Source: Gammaproteobacteria bacterium (GTDB lineage: Bacteria > Pseudomonadota > Gammaproteobacteria > Ga0077536). From it: a DNA stretch of 64,000 bases. Location: assembly GCA_016191285.1 (NCBI GenBank), contig JACPPA010000024.1, positions 1 to 64,000 on the forward strand, in the 5' to 3' direction. Positions 25,087 to 34,673 of the stretch are shown here, piece by piece; the stretch's first letter is position 1; each line of letters begins with the position of its first letter. The position numbers and the translations under genes were made by a program. The notes beneath the pieces are model-generated. The model worked only from the letters and a program-made list of their open reading frames with translations. It was not told the DNA's origin and made no database searches.

Positions 25087-25299
25087 AGGACTGGCATTTC
25101 CGTGGCACATGCCACGCGCGGCGGTGCCAACCCAACTCGCGGTGTCATAGGGGCGGAAGGCTTGTTGATCGCCGTCGTTGATATCGTCCTTGAATAGGTG
25201 CTCCCCCGCGTAGTCTTGGTAAATCGTGGCGCGACGAATCACCATCGTAAAATCCGCGCAACGAACTTTCACGTCCATGTCGACGCGCGCCATAAGCAT
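25060..25299 (-). CDS. Small protein of unknown function
   Basis: 79 residues. AAGGAG sits eight bases before the ATG, a strong argument that it is translated. The sequence [20 protein letters not shown], then [20 protein letters not shown] is polar with no signal, membrane span or Cys pair. The last ten residues are low complexity and overlap the end of purC on the other strand. I do not recognise a family. Real coding status is likely but not certain. Confidence 0.55.
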   Translation of the reverse strand: MLMARVDMDVKVRCADFTMVIRRATIYQDYAGEHLFKDDINDGDQQAFRPYDTASWVGTAARGMCHGNASPSASSGQQH

Positions 25300-25511
25300 C
25301 TTTGGCTCCTTTCGTGGAAGGCGCCCGGCATGGTACGCATGGGCCTCGAGCGCTTGGGGGCTGAAAACATTGTCAGCCTCGCCGACGACCGCGTGCGCCT
25401 AGTCACCAATTTGCTGACAGTGCTGGTCGCGGACAGTCGGACAAAATTAATCCTAGGTTAATGACTTCGTGAGCTGTTCCACAATAGCTCTCGACAAATC
25501 AACGGTTAGAT

Positions 25512-25600
25512 TTTGTGGGAGCGGCTTTAGCCGCGAATGGGCCTTTCAACTGCCGTTTTTAGGTTCAATGAAGATTCGCCGCTAAAGCGGCTCCCACAAA
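25512..25600. repeat. REP/BIME palindrome
   Basis: Complete pair: TTTTGTGGGAGCGGCTTTAG on the left and GCTAAAGCGGCTCCCACAAA on the right, with about 30 bases between. A very symmetrical copy. Confidence 0.9.
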
Positions 25601-25906
25601 ACGCGAGGTCGCGCTCCGGTAGCAGGTGATTTATGCAGGTCTATCGCGGGGCAACCCAGGGCGCCCAGGCTCTTTGAAAATTAATATAGCGCTTATAGCT
25701 GTCGCCGATTGCAACTCTTATCCCTCGCTTAGGCGTCGCCTGCGACAAGATTTCGTGAAGGGCGCCGGACCAATTGGTCCACACGTAAACCGTTATCTGC
25801 ATTGAGCATAAGTATCGAGAGTCCTAATATCGCGGTCTGGCAAGCCCAAATGGTACCGCAGGGCAACCGGTTGCCGCGCCCGCGACGCCGCCTGAAAGAA
25901 AGGTTC
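25601..25906. other. Gap without recognised gene
   Basis: About 300 bases. Open frames here are short and have no family match I know. AAGAAAGG at its end is the ribosome binding site of the following VanA-like pseudogene, so its old promoter probably lies here. Confidence 0.4.
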
Positions 25907-26736
25907 ATGATGACGAACAATCCTAGCGTTTCAGGCGTGCCGGCAGCTAGCCGCGCGACGCCTGCGGCCCGGGCCTTGGCGCCAATTATCCGTTCAATCA
26001 TTGGTGGGTGGTCGCCGCCTCGCATGAGGTGGGACGTGAGCGACTCCTGGGACGCCGCTATCTCGGTCTCGACATTCTGTTTTACCGGCAGCAGGACGGT
26101 ACCGTGATCGGACTGGAAGATCGTTGCGTGCATCGCGGTCTGCCGTTGTCGATGGGTCGCCTGGAAGGTGACAAGATTGTCTGCGGTTATCACGGCTTTT
26201 GTTATTCGCCGCAGGGCGAATGCGGCCGCGTGCCGGCCCAGACGCAGATTCCACCGAAGGCGGCCGTGCGCTCGTTTCCGGTGATCGAGAAGCCGCCCTT
26301 CATCTGGCCGTGGACCGGCGATGCGGCACTTGCGGAGGTCGACACTGCACCGTATTACCCCTGGCTCAATGACGAGGCTTGGGTCCACGCGCTTGGCCAC
26401 ATTCACATCAACTGCAGTTACATGCATTGAAATAAAATGCGCTCGATCTCATCTATTTCGCCCATGCCCACGCCGGAATCGCCGCGTTCGCATCACTACT
26501 GGCGGGTGATGGCGCGCGATCACGGCCTCGGGCCCGTGGCCGTCGCGTGAATGACCAAGGTCATCACGCTCGGCTTCGACGAAGACAAGGTCATACTCGA
26601 GGCCATCCAGCAACGCATCGACGATTCACCGCATCCCGAGACTTGGCTTGAAGTGAGCGTCGCTGCCGACCTGCCGGGCTTGCAGGCGCGCCGCCAATTG
26701 CAGGCCTTGCTCGATCGCGCACCGCGTGGCGCTTAG
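25907..26736 (+). pseudogene. VanA-like Rieske monooxygenase, several disabling changes
   Basis: Pieces of an oxygenase subunit like vanillate O-demethylase follow each other in different frames. The ATG at 25907 has a good ribosome binding site; the leader frame breaks at about 25983, where one base is missing before NYPFNHWWVVAASHEVG. The Rieske part is intact (CVHRGLPLSMG, then CGYHGFCYS), but the frame stops at 26428. NALDLIYFAHA continues in another frame, then roughly 100 residues of the catalytic domain are missing, and TPESPRSHHYWRVMARDH picks up. A TGA at 26548 precedes the C-terminal end (GFDEDKVILEAIQQRID). No active enzyme can result. Confidence 0.88.
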
Positions 26737-26786
26737 CGATCGACGCGTTAAGGCCCGAAAAAAGCACGACAACAGGAGTCAGCAGA

Positions 26787-27662
26787 ATGAAAATCGCCCG
26801 TTTCGAATATCAGGGAGCGATCGCCCTCGGTCTCGTCGACGTGGGATCCGGCACGCTAGGCGTGATCGAGGCAGCGTCAGGGTCGGGCGATCCGATGATC
26901 GCCGTCATCGAACGCCATCTGGCAGGCCAGGTTCCGCGGTTGACCGAGCGCCGCGTGTCGCTGGCGGCAGTGACGTTGCTGGCGCCCATCACCCGCCCCA
27001 GTAAGAACGTATTGTGCATTGGTAAAAACTACGCTGCCCACGCCGCCGAGTTCACGCAAAGCGGCTACGATTCGTCGGCCAAAAACGCCACCGATGTCAT
27101 CCCCGATGCGCCGATCGTGTTTACCAAGGCGCCGGGTTCGCTCACTGGCGCGCGCGCACCGGTGCAGGTGCCGTGGGAGATCACCCAACAACTCGATTAC
27201 GAAGCCGAGCTCGGGGTCATCATCGGTCGACCGGGCCGCGGTATCGCGCGCGCCGACGCCCTGCAGCATGTGTGGGCCTATACCTGTATCAACGATGTCA
27301 CGGCGCGCGACTTGCAGGCCAAGCATAAGCAATGGCTGCTCGGCAAATCGATCGATACGTTTTGCCCGATCGGTCCCTGGCTGGTGACGGCGGACGAACT
27401 TGATCCTAAGAATCTCGAGCTCAAATGCTGGGTCAACGGCGAATTGCGCCAGCACGCAAATACCCGCGATCTGATTTTCGATATTCCGACCATCATCGCG
27501 ACCATCTCCGCCAGCATGCGCTTGGAAGCCGGTGACATCATCGCGACCGGCACGCCGGCCGGAGTTGGCATTGGCTTTAAGCCGCCGAAGTTCCTAAAGT
27601 CTGGCGATACCGTGCGCGTGGCTATCGCGGGCATTGGCGAACTCGAAAATCAAATGGTCTAA
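26787..27662 (+). CDS. Fumarylacetoacetate hydrolase family protein
   Basis: 291 residues. The FAH core begins KNVLCIGKNYAAHAAEF, with metal ligands expected in LDYEAELGVIIGRPGRG and WAYTCINDVTARDLQ. The binding loop KSIDTFCPIGPWLVTADEL and C-terminal ATGTPAGVGIGFKPPKFL are present. Members cleave C-C bonds of acylpyruvates or hydrate 2-hydroxydienoates, late steps of aromatic ring catabolism. AGGAG lies eight to ten bases before the ATG. It is four bases ahead of the hydrolase gene and behind the dead VanA-like gene, so it probably belongs to the same former aromatic pathway. Confidence 0.92.
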   Translation: MKIARFEYQGAIALGLVDVGSGTLGVIEAASGSGDPMIAVIERHLAGQVPRLTERRVSLAAVTLLAPITRPSKNVLCIGKNYAAHAAEFTQSGYDSSAKNATDVIPDAPIVFTKAPGSLTGARAPVQVPWEITQQLDYEAELGVIIGRPGRGIARADALQHVWAYTCINDVTARDLQAKHKQWLLGKSIDTFCPIGPWLVTADELDPKNLELKCWVNGELRQHANTRDLIFDIPTIIATISASMRLEAGDIIATGTPAGVGIGFKPPKFLKSGDTVRVAIAGIGELENQMV

Positions 27663-27665
27663 AAA

Positions 27666-28439
27666 ATGATTTACACCATCAATGGCAAAGCGCTGGCGGT
27701 TGACCAGAAAGGCGCCGGAGCGCCCGTGTTATTGGTCCACGGCCTCGGCGGCACGTCGAATTTCTGGGCGCCGGTGGTCGCGGCGCTCGCGGGCGTGCGC
27801 CAACTCATCGTGCCCGATCTGCCCAGCGCCGGCCGCTCGGCGCTCGATCCGCAGGTGTCGATCGCAAGTCTGGTCGCCGATTTGTTGGCCTTGCTCGACG
27901 CGCTCGGCCTCGACACCGTGCAGCTGATCGGCCACTCCATGGGCACCATCGTGTGTCAGCATTTGGCGGTGCGGGCCCCCACGCGCGTCAGCGATCTGGT
28001 ATTGCTGGGGCCGTTAGCCGAACCCCCCGACGCGGCGCGGCCGGCCTTGCGTGAACGCGCCGCGACCGTGCGCAAAGCGGGCATGGCGCCGGTTGCCGAA
28101 GTCATTTGCGAGCGAGGTCTATCGGCGGCGACTAAAGCCCATAATCCGATTGCGGCCGGCTTCGTGCGCGAAATGCTACTCGGTCAAAATCCCGAAAGCT
28201 ATGCGGTGAGCTGTCTCGCGCTCGCGGCGAGCACTCGTGCGGAATCAAAAAAAATCACCTGCGAAACACTGCTGATCTCCGGCACCGAAGACACCACGTC
28301 GTCGGTCGCGAGCGTCGAAGCACTGCGCGATGCGCTGCCCCACGCGGGCGCGGTGTTTATTCCGAACTGCGGACACTGGACTGCGGTTGAAATGCCGCTT
28401 GAAGTGAATGCGACGATCGGAAAGTTTTACGGTTTGTAG
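27666..28439 (+). CDS. Alpha/beta hydrolase
   Basis: 257 residues, alpha/beta fold. The oxyanion strand is VLLVHGLGG, the nucleophile elbow GHSMG, with a late Asp in LLISGTEDTTS and His in NCGHWTAVEMP, so the triad is complete. It resembles 3-oxoadipate enol-lactonases and dienelactone-type hydrolases of ring-cleavage pathways; the substrate is undefined. It sits three bases after the FAH-like gene and is certainly co-transcribed. Confidence 0.9.
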   Translation: MIYTINGKALAVDQKGAGAPVLLVHGLGGTSNFWAPVVAALAGVRQLIVPDLPSAGRSALDPQVSIASLVADLLALLDALGLDTVQLIGHSMGTIVCQHLAVRAPTRVSDLVLLGPLAEPPDAARPALRERAATVRKAGMAPVAEVICERGLSAATKAHNPIAAGFVREMLLGQNPESYAVSCLALAASTRAESKKITCETLLISGTEDTTSSVASVEALRDALPHAGAVFIPNCGHWTAVEMPLEVNATIGKFYGL

Positions 28440-28447
28440 GCCGTTGC

Positions 28448-28858
28448 GTGAGCAAGCGTGATCGATTGAAGCCCAACGCGAGTGAGACCGCGCTCATCTT
28501 TGTTTGCGGAACCTGCGATCGCGACAAACCCGAGATGCGCACGAAGGCCGGGGCCGCGCTGGCTAACGCGATACTAGCGAAGCTGGCCGCCGGTTCATCG
28601 CCGATGCAGGTGCGCAAAGTGGCCTGCTTGAACGGTTGTCGTCGACCGTGCAACGCGGCGTTCCGCGGCCATGGACGTTGGACCTATCGTTTCAGTCAAT
28701 GCGCACCGAGCGATGTCGACGACCTTGTTGCCTTCGGGACGCGCTATTGGCAGACCGCGCAAGGAGAAGTCTCCGACCAGGTGCTGCCGCCCACTTTACG
28801 CGCTAAATTATCGGTGCGTACTCCACCCAGTGTGCTGAGCCGCGATGAACCCGCATAG
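28448..28858 (+). CDS. DUF1636 family metal-binding protein
   Basis: 136 residues with the family's Cys pattern: LIFVCGTCDRDKPE at the start and VRKVACLNGCRRPCNAAF in the middle (five Cys), then GRWTYRFSQCAPSDVDDLV. The fold is like thioredoxin-type ferredoxins and may hold a metal or Fe-S centre. The start is GTG, eight bases after the hydrolase stop, so it is in the same operon. Family function is unknown. Confidence 0.85.
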   Translation: MSKRDRLKPNASETALIFVCGTCDRDKPEMRTKAGAALANAILAKLAAGSSPMQVRKVACLNGCRRPCNAAFRGHGRWTYRFSQCAPSDVDDLVAFGTRYWQTAQGEVSDQVLPPTLRAKLSVRTPPSVLSRDEPA

Positions 28859-28883
28859 TTCGCGGACTGTTGTGAAACCCGTA

Positions 28884-28955
28884 TTTGTGGGAGCGGCTTT
28901 AGCCGCGAATTGGGCTTGCCAATTAAGATTCGAAGCTCAAAGCGGCTCCCACAAA
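28884..28955. repeat. REP/BIME palindrome
   Basis: TTTGTGGGAGCGGCTTTAGC and GCTCAAAGCGGCTCCCACAA in inverted orientation, between the DUF1636 gene and the amidohydrolase gene. Confidence 0.9.
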
Positions 28956-28976
28956 ACCTTAGCGTCGATTTAACAC

Positions 28977-30227
28977 ATGAAAACCGTCCTCTTCACCAAT
29001 GTAAAAATCTTCGAGGGCACCAAACCCAAACTCGAAGCCGGCGAAGTCCTGATCGAGGGCAATCGCATTCAGCACGTCGCGACCACCCGCCTGCCGCGCG
29101 CCAAGGATACCGCCGTCATCGACGGCCGCGGCGCGACGTTGATGCCGGGCTTGGTCAATCCGCATTGCCATTTCACCTACAACAACGCGGTTAGTCTTGC
29201 CGATATCAACGCCCTGCCGGTCGAAGAGAATTTGCTGGTCGCCATTCGCAATGCCAAAACGTATCTCGATTACGGCTTCACCGCCGTTATTGGCATGGCC
29301 TCGGCCAAGCCGCGACTTGAAGTGGTGGTGCGTAATGCGGTGAACAAGGGCGAGTTCCCCGGACCGCGCATTCGCGCCTGCACGCCGGAGTACACGGTGA
29401 GCGGTGGCGTAGGGGATGATTCGCGCCTCGACATTTACGTCCCCTCCATCGGCTTGGTCTGCGATGGGGCGGACGAGTTTCGCCGCTCGGTGCGCCAGCT
29501 AATTCGCGAAGGCGTCGATCTGGTCAAGTTCAATAACGCGGGCGACAGCTTCACGTTGGGCCGTGTCGGTGGCGACGTGAATCCGATGACTGACGACGAA
29601 GTGCGCGCGATCTGCGAGACCACGCTCAATTTAGGCAAACGGCTGGCCGCGCATGCGCACGCGGACAGCGGTGTGCGTCAATGCATCAAGTATGGCGTCG
29701 AGTTCATCAATCACGCGACCTTCGCCACCGACGCGACGATTGCACAGTTGGCAAAGCACGCCGATAAACATTGGGTCGTGCCGGCGATTGCGGCGCGCTA
29801 CAACACCACCTATGAAGCCAAGGACTGGGGCATCACGGAAGCCGTGGCGACTGCCATCGGCAACAAGCGCGAACTGGAAGAGGGCAGCAAGAACATGCAG
29901 AAGATGCATCTGGCCGGCATCAAGGTCTTACCATTCGGCGATTATGGCTTTGCATGGCTGCCGATAGGCCAAGACTGCCGCGACCTCGAACATATGGTGA
30001 ATCTATTCGGCATGAAACCCTGGGAGGCGCTGCGCGCGGCTACCGCGTATGGCGGCGAGGCGTGGGCCGGTACGAGCGGTGAATTGCTCGGCCGGATCAA
30101 ACCCGGCTATTTGGCTGATTTAATAATGATCGACGGCGATCCGCTCAAAGACCTGACGCTGCTGCAAGACTTGTGCAAAATCACTGCGGTCATGAAAGAC
30201 GGGGTTTTCCATCGCCGACCGTCCTAA
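28977..30227 (+). CDS. Amidohydrolase family protein
   Basis: 416 residues, imidazolonepropionase/prolidase-like amidohydrolase. The N-terminal sandwich leads to LMPGLVNPHCHFTYN, giving the H-x-H metal motif. DLVKFNNAGDS may carry the bridging Lys, HAHADSGVRQCI a metal His, INHATFATD another and LPFGDYGFAW the catalytic Asp region. The C-terminal part GRIKPGYLADLIMIDGDPL is standard. The substrate (cyclic amide, peptide or similar) is unknown. No signal peptide, so cytoplasmic. It follows a REP element, which may mark a separate transcript from the FAH-hydrolase-DUF1636 unit. Confidence 0.9.
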   Translation: MKTVLFTNVKIFEGTKPKLEAGEVLIEGNRIQHVATTRLPRAKDTAVIDGRGATLMPGLVNPHCHFTYNNAVSLADINALPVEENLLVAIRNAKTYLDYGFTAVIGMASAKPRLEVVVRNAVNKGEFPGPRIRACTPEYTVSGGVGDDSRLDIYVPSIGLVCDGADEFRRSVRQLIREGVDLVKFNNAGDSFTLGRVGGDVNPMTDDEVRAICETTLNLGKRLAAHAHADSGVRQCIKYGVEFINHATFATDATIAQLAKHADKHWVVPAIAARYNTTYEAKDWGITEAVATAIGNKRELEEGSKNMQKMHLAGIKVLPFGDYGFAWLPIGQDCRDLEHMVNLFGMKPWEALRAATAYGGEAWAGTSGELLGRIKPGYLADLIMIDGDPLKDLTLLQDLCKITAVMKDGVFHRRPS

Positions 30228-30356
30228 ATAAAAACGCATAAATAGCGACCAGGTCGCGACGCTGCGGCGGACCATCAAAATTGCTCTACCGGTCCCGGCG
30301 AACCAGGCCGTGTGAAAACTCGATAGGAGTAGTCGTCGTCGCATCCGACCCTGCGC

Positions 30357-30450
30357 CCGTCATTCCGGCGACCGCCGGAATCCAAAGAGCCTTCGAGCAC
30401 CCTCACCATCGTCATTCCGGAGTTTCGCTGCGCGAATTCCGGAATGACCA
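30357..30450. repeat. Palindromic repeats (GTCATTCCGG family)
   Basis: CATTCCGGCGACCGCCGGAA forms one hairpin; CGTCATTCCGG...CCGGAATGACC forms a second, larger one around TTTCGCTGCGCGAA. They lie between the amidohydrolase gene and convergent fba. Confidence 0.85.
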
Positions 30451-30506
30451 GGTTAAGGCCCGGCACCTGCGGGGTGGTGGCTGTAGTGTGGGGTCCCCGC
30501 CTAGCC

Positions 30507-31529
30507 CTAGGCCAATTCCCGTTCGATCGTATCGGTGTATTCGCCCATCGCGGCCAGACCATTGCAACGCTCGCGATGGAGCAAAACCTGGCGCGCGCGC
30601 GCCAGGTTCTCTGCCTTGCCGCCCCAGGCGCGCAACGCATCGGCTTGTAAGGCCCGACCGTAGGAGAACGATAGTGGCCATGGCAGATCATAACCTGCGT
30701 TCATCGCATTTAGATTGCGCGTGGCTTCTAACCCGCTTTGACCACCGGACAGGAACACGATGCCGGGGATCGCGGCGGGCACCGCACGCTTCAAACAACT
30801 GACGGTTTTTTCCGCCACTTCGGCGGTTCCTGCCTGCGTCGCGCACAGCTTGCCCGATACCACCATATTGGTTTTCAAAATGGTGTGTTCGAGCGTGACT
30901 CTTTGGCGGACCAATTCGTTGAACAGCGTGCGCAACGTGACTTCGGTCACTTCATGGCAGCGATCGATGGTGTTGTCGGCATCCATCAAGACTTCGGGTT
31001 CGACCATCGGCACGATGCCAGCCTCCTGACACAGGCCGGCGTAGCGCGCGAGCGCATGGACATTCGCTTCAATGCAACCGCTGCTCGGCAGATTTGGACC
31101 AATGGTAATTACCGCGCGCCATTTAGCGAATTTAGCGCCGAGTTCGCGATATTTGACGAGCCGCTCGCGCAGCCCATCGAGACCTTCGGATACCTGCTCG
31201 CCAGGGTGGCGCGCCAGCTCCTTCGACCCGGCATCGACCTTGATCCCGGGCATGATCCCTTTACTGATGAGCACCTTGGAAAATGGCACACCGGCGCTAG
31301 TCGCTTGTTTGATAGTTTCATCGAACAGGATCATGCCGCTGATATAGTTTTGATCGCCGGGGTTAGTGACCAGGAGGTCGCGATAGGCCCGGCGGTTTTC
31401 CTCGGTGTTGTCGAGGCCGATCGAATCGAAACGTTTCTTGATCGTGCCCGTGCTTTCGTCGATCGCGAGTACGCCCTTGCCCTTCGCCACCATGGCCGCG
31501 GCGGTGGCGGCCAATACTTGTGCTGACAT
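30507..31529 (-). CDS. fba: Class I fructose-bisphosphate aldolase
   Basis: 340 residues, the eukaryotic-like class I aldolase. AIDESTGTIKKRFDSIGL at the N-terminus and the Schiff-base region EHTILKTNMVVSGK are recognisable, followed by GIVFLSGGQSGLEATRNLNA (phosphate site). It splits fructose 1,6-bisphosphate without a metal. It is the last gene of the tkt-gap-pgk...pyk-fba series on the minus strand, separated from pyk by a REP element. Confidence 0.95.
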   Translation of the reverse strand: MSAQVLAATAAAMVAKGKGVLAIDESTGTIKKRFDSIGLDNTEENRRAYRDLLVTNPGDQNYISGMILFDETIKQATSAGVPFSKVLISKGIMPGIKVDAGSKELARHPGEQVSEGLDGLRERLVKYRELGAKFAKWRAVITIGPNLPSSGCIEANVHALARYAGLCQEAGIVPMVEPEVLMDADNTIDRCHEVTEVTLRTLFNELVRQRVTLEHTILKTNMVVSGKLCATQAGTAEVAEKTVSCLKRAVPAAIPGIVFLSGGQSGLEATRNLNAMNAGYDLPWPLSFSYGRALQADALRAWGGKAENLARARQVLLHRERCNGLAAMGEYTDTIERELA

Positions 31530-31627
31530 AATTAATCCTCGTTTATCACTTCATTCATGCGCGATTATAGGAACGCAAAATTTGGCCGGCTAGCGCTGGC
31601 GGCGCTTCGCTGCGCGCTCGTGCTTAG

Positions 31628-31697
31628 AAGATTCGCGGACAAATCCGCTCCCACAACACCACCCCTCTTGTGGGAGCCGCCTCAGCGGCGAATCTTC
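31628..31697. repeat. REP/BIME palindrome
   Basis: GATTCGCGGACAAATCCGCT on the left and GTGGGAGCCGCCTCAGCGGC on the right, lying between pyk and fba on their shared transcript direction. Confidence 0.85.
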
Positions 31698-31722
31698 GGC
31701 CGTCTACGATGAGTGGCGGAGA

Positions 31723-33165
31723 TCACCCCACATGCCCGATGAAATCGCCGACGGTCACGATCTTCATGCCATTGGTGCCGCCGGTGCGGCCATGAGAATC
31801 ACCCTTGGTCAGGATGACTTTATCGCCGTCTTTCAGGCCCCCACGAGTTTGCAGCCGCTTCAGGACTTCGCGCGTGACCTCGGTGTAAGCGACTTTGGCG
31901 ATGTCGAGAAAAATGGGATATACCCCGCGATACAGCGTCACGCGCCTGAGCGTCGCCAGGTGGCGCGACAGCGCGAAGATCGGGATGTCGGTATCGATGC
32001 GTGACATCCAGCGCGTGACGGCGCCGGTTTCAGTCAACGCCGCGATCGCCGCCACCTTGATTCGATTCGCGCAGTAGATCGCCGACATTGCGACCGCCTG
32101 ATCGACGCGCTCGAAGGCGCGGTCGAGCATCGAGTCCGGTTCGTACTCGGTCCATTGCTTCTCCGCTTCCACGCAGGTGCGCGCCATGGCTTCGACCGCA
32201 CGATCGGGATACGCGCCGACACTGGTTTCGGCCGACAACATCACGGCGTCGGTGCCGTCGAGCACGGCGTTCGCGACATCGAACACTTCGGCGCGCGTCG
32301 GAATGGGATTTTCAATCATCGAATCCATCATTTGCGTGGCCGTGATCACGAAGCGATGGTGGCGGCGCGCGCGTTTGATCAATTGCTTTTGTACCGGCGG
32401 CAGGCGCGAGTCCCCGATCTCGACGCCCAAATCCCCGCGCGCGACCATGATGCCGTCGGCCGCGTCGATGATTTCCTCGATATGAGTCAGCGCTTCGGCG
32501 CGTTCGATCTTGGCGATAATGCCCGCCGATCCGCCGGCTTTTTTGATCAAGCGCCGCGCGGCGTGGATATCGCCGGCATCGCGCGGAAACGACACGGCGA
32601 TGTAATCCACGCCGAGACCGAGCGCATGAATCAAATCGTGACGATCTTTCTTGGTCAACGCGGTCGCCGATAGCCCACCGCCTTCGCGATTCAAGCCTTT
32701 ATTATTCGACAGCGTGCCGCCGGTGACGACCTTGGTGTGGATCACGCCGCGTACCACTTTCTGCACGTTGAGCACGATGCGGCCATCATCGAGCAGTAGC
32801 GTGTCGTGCGCCTTTACATCGCCAGCGAGCGCCTTATAGGTGACGCCCACGCGTTGTTCGTCGCCCGAGTCCGCCTTCAGCGTGGTGTCGAGTGCAAACG
32901 ACTGGCCCGCGGTTAGCTCCACCTTGCCCGCGCGGAAGCGCGCAATCCGAATCTTCGGACCCTGCAGATCCGCGATTACCGCAACCTCACGTTGCGCTAT
33001 TTTCGATGCCCGGCGCGTCAGGTCGAGCCGCGCGGCATGCTCGGCGTGCGTGCCATGCGAGTAATTGAGGCGCACGGCATCGAGTCCGAGCGCGATCAAG
33101 CGCGTAAATAGTTGTGGGGGATCGGTCGCGGGGCCTAGCGTGGCGATGATTTTGGTTCGACGCAT
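31723..33165 (-). CDS. pyk: Pyruvate kinase
   Basis: 480 residues. MRRTKIIATLGPATDPPQLF at the start, then RLNYSHGTHAEH, the catalytic region GIIAKIERAEALTHIEEI, MVARGDLGVEIG and VMLSAETSVGAYP. The C-terminal allosteric domain is complete. It makes pyruvate and ATP from phosphoenolpyruvate. Its AAGGAGG ribosome binding site and first ten codons lie inside the 3' end of the upstream ligase gene (31-base overlap). Confidence 0.95.
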   Translation of the reverse strand: MRRTKIIATLGPATDPPQLFTRLIALGLDAVRLNYSHGTHAEHAARLDLTRRASKIAQREVAVIADLQGPKIRIARFRAGKVELTAGQSFALDTTLKADSGDEQRVGVTYKALAGDVKAHDTLLLDDGRIVLNVQKVVRGVIHTKVVTGGTLSNNKGLNREGGGLSATALTKKDRHDLIHALGLGVDYIAVSFPRDAGDIHAARRLIKKAGGSAGIIAKIERAEALTHIEEIIDAADGIMVARGDLGVEIGDSRLPPVQKQLIKRARRHHRFVITATQMMDSMIENPIPTRAEVFDVANAVLDGTDAVMLSAETSVGAYPDRAVEAMARTCVEAEKQWTEYEPDSMLDRAFERVDQAVAMSAIYCANRIKVAAIAALTETGAVTRWMSRIDTDIPIFALSRHLATLRRVTLYRGVYPIFLDIAKVAYTEVTREVLKRLQTRGGLKDGDKVILTKGDSHGRTGGTNGMKIVTVGDFIGHVG

Positions 33166-34673
33166 GGCTCCTCCTTGAGTAGCGCGCTGAGCGCGCCTAG
33201 GTCAACTTTACCCATCACATTACGTGGTAGCGCATCGATATAAATCACCGCTTTAGGGATTTTGTAGCGCGCCACGCGGCCGTCGAAGGCCTGCAAGATC
33301 GCCCCGCGCGACACGTTAGCGTCGCGCGGCACGACCACCGCCACCGGCACTGCACCCCAGCGCGGATCGGACTGCCCTACCACCGCGGCCTCTTTGACTT
33401 CGGGCAACGCGCTTAGAATTCGTTCGAGTTCGGCGGGATAAATATTTTCGCCGCCGGAGATAATGACGTTTTTGCCGCGATCCTTAAACCAAAAGCGACC
33501 TTGCGGATCGCGAACCGCAATATCGCCGCTGCGAAACCAGCCGTCGGCAAAAGCTGCGTGGTCGGGGTTATTCCAGTAGTCACGCGCGACATGCGCGCCG
33601 CGCACCCATACCTCGCCGGCCTCGCCATCGGTGCAATCGTCGCCACGCGCATTAACCAGGCGAACTTCAGTCAAGAGCCCCACGCGACCCAGCGCGCCGA
33701 CACTCGCGTAAGCCTCCTCGATTTGTTGATAGATCGCGAGCGGTGCGGTTTCGGTCGCCCCGTAGACCTGGATCACGGGCACCCCGCGCGCGTGCCACGC
33801 GTCGATCAATTCGCGCGGCACATCGGTTGAGCCCGTGGTGACGGCGCGCAACGACGCGAGATCGCTCGCCGCCCACTCCGCGGACTCGATTAAAGCCCGC
33901 AAGGTCGCGGGCACCAACACGATCAGCGTCGGTTTCGCATCGGCGATCGCGCGTAATACGAGATTGGGTTCGAAGCGCCGCTGCAAGATCACCGTGGCAC
34001 CGACGGCAAACGCCGGCGTGGTTTGGATATTCAAACCCCCGACATGAAACAGTGGCAAACATGTCAGCACCCGATCAGCCGCGGTCAGTGCGTGCATATG
34101 AATTGAGTTCAGCGCATTGGTGACCACCGCCTCGGCGGTCAGCACCGCGCCTTTGGGCCGCCCGGTAGTGCCCGAGGTGTAGACAATGAGCAGCGGTCGG
34201 GTCGGGTCGGTAACGGGTTCCCAACGATCCGCGCCCACGCAAGGAGTGAGCCCTGGAAAATCCGCGGCAGCGGTGCGGATCCCGACGCGCGGCGCTTCGG
34301 CAAGCACATGAGTCAACTTTCGCGCCAAAGACACAGCAGAATCTTCGACAAACAATACTGATGCGCCGCAGTCCTCCAAAATATCGGCTAGCTCGGGCGC
34401 CGCCAGGCGCCAATTGAGCGGCACGAACACGAGATTCGTACGTGCACAGGAAAAAAAAATCGCCAGGGCTTCCGGGGTGTTCACACCGAGATACGCAACC
34501 CGCGCGCCATCGGCCAATGCGAGGTGATGCAGTACGCCGCACAGATCCGCGACTAGCCGTGAGAGATCGCGATAATTAATTGCCTCGTCTTCAAAACGAA
34601 TGGCCACCCGCATTGGGGTCCGCTCGGCGTGTCGCGCAATCCAAGTGCCCACATCGTCGGGCGCCACACTCAC
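33135..34673 (-). CDS. AMP-forming acyl-CoA synthetase/ligase
   Basis: 512 residues, ANL superfamily. Adenylate-binding loop LLIVYTSGTTGRPKGAVLT, then VYGATETAP, WFRSGDIAVRDPQGRFWF and the hinge DRGKNVIISGGENIYPAELE. The catalytic Lys is in the C-terminal PRNVMGKVDLG. It activates a carboxylic acid as the CoA thioester. The substrate is undefined; an acyl or aromatic acid handed to the adjacent dehydrogenase would fit. It overlaps both neighbours (4 bases with the dehydrogenase, 31 with pyk), so it is translationally coupled. Confidence 0.9.
   Translation of the reverse strand: MSVAPDDVGTWIARHAERTPMRVAIRFEDEAINYRDLSRLVADLCGVLHHLALADGARVAYLGVNTPEALAIFFSCARTNLVFVPLNWRLAAPELADILEDCGASVLFVEDSAVSLARKLTHVLAEAPRVGIRTAAADFPGLTPCVGADRWEPVTDPTRPLLIVYTSGTTGRPKGAVLTAEAVVTNALNSIHMHALTAADRVLTCLPLFHVGGLNIQTTPAFAVGATVILQRRFEPNLVLRAIADAKPTLIVLVPATLRALIESAEWAASDLASLRAVTTGSTDVPRELIDAWHARGVPVIQVYGATETAPLAIYQQIEEAYASVGALGRVGLLTEVRLVNARGDDCTDGEAGEVWVRGAHVARDYWNNPDHAAFADGWFRSGDIAVRDPQGRFWFKDRGKNVIISGGENIYPAELERILSALPEVKEAAVVGQSDPRWGAVPVAVVVPRDANVSRGAILQAFDGRVARYKIPKAVIYIDALPRNVMGKVDLGALSALLKEEPCVEPKSSPR

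Noticed and set aside
25198-25461. Small plus-strand gene opposite 25060-25299
   Set aside because: No ribosome binding site and a composition expected from the reverse of the real frame.
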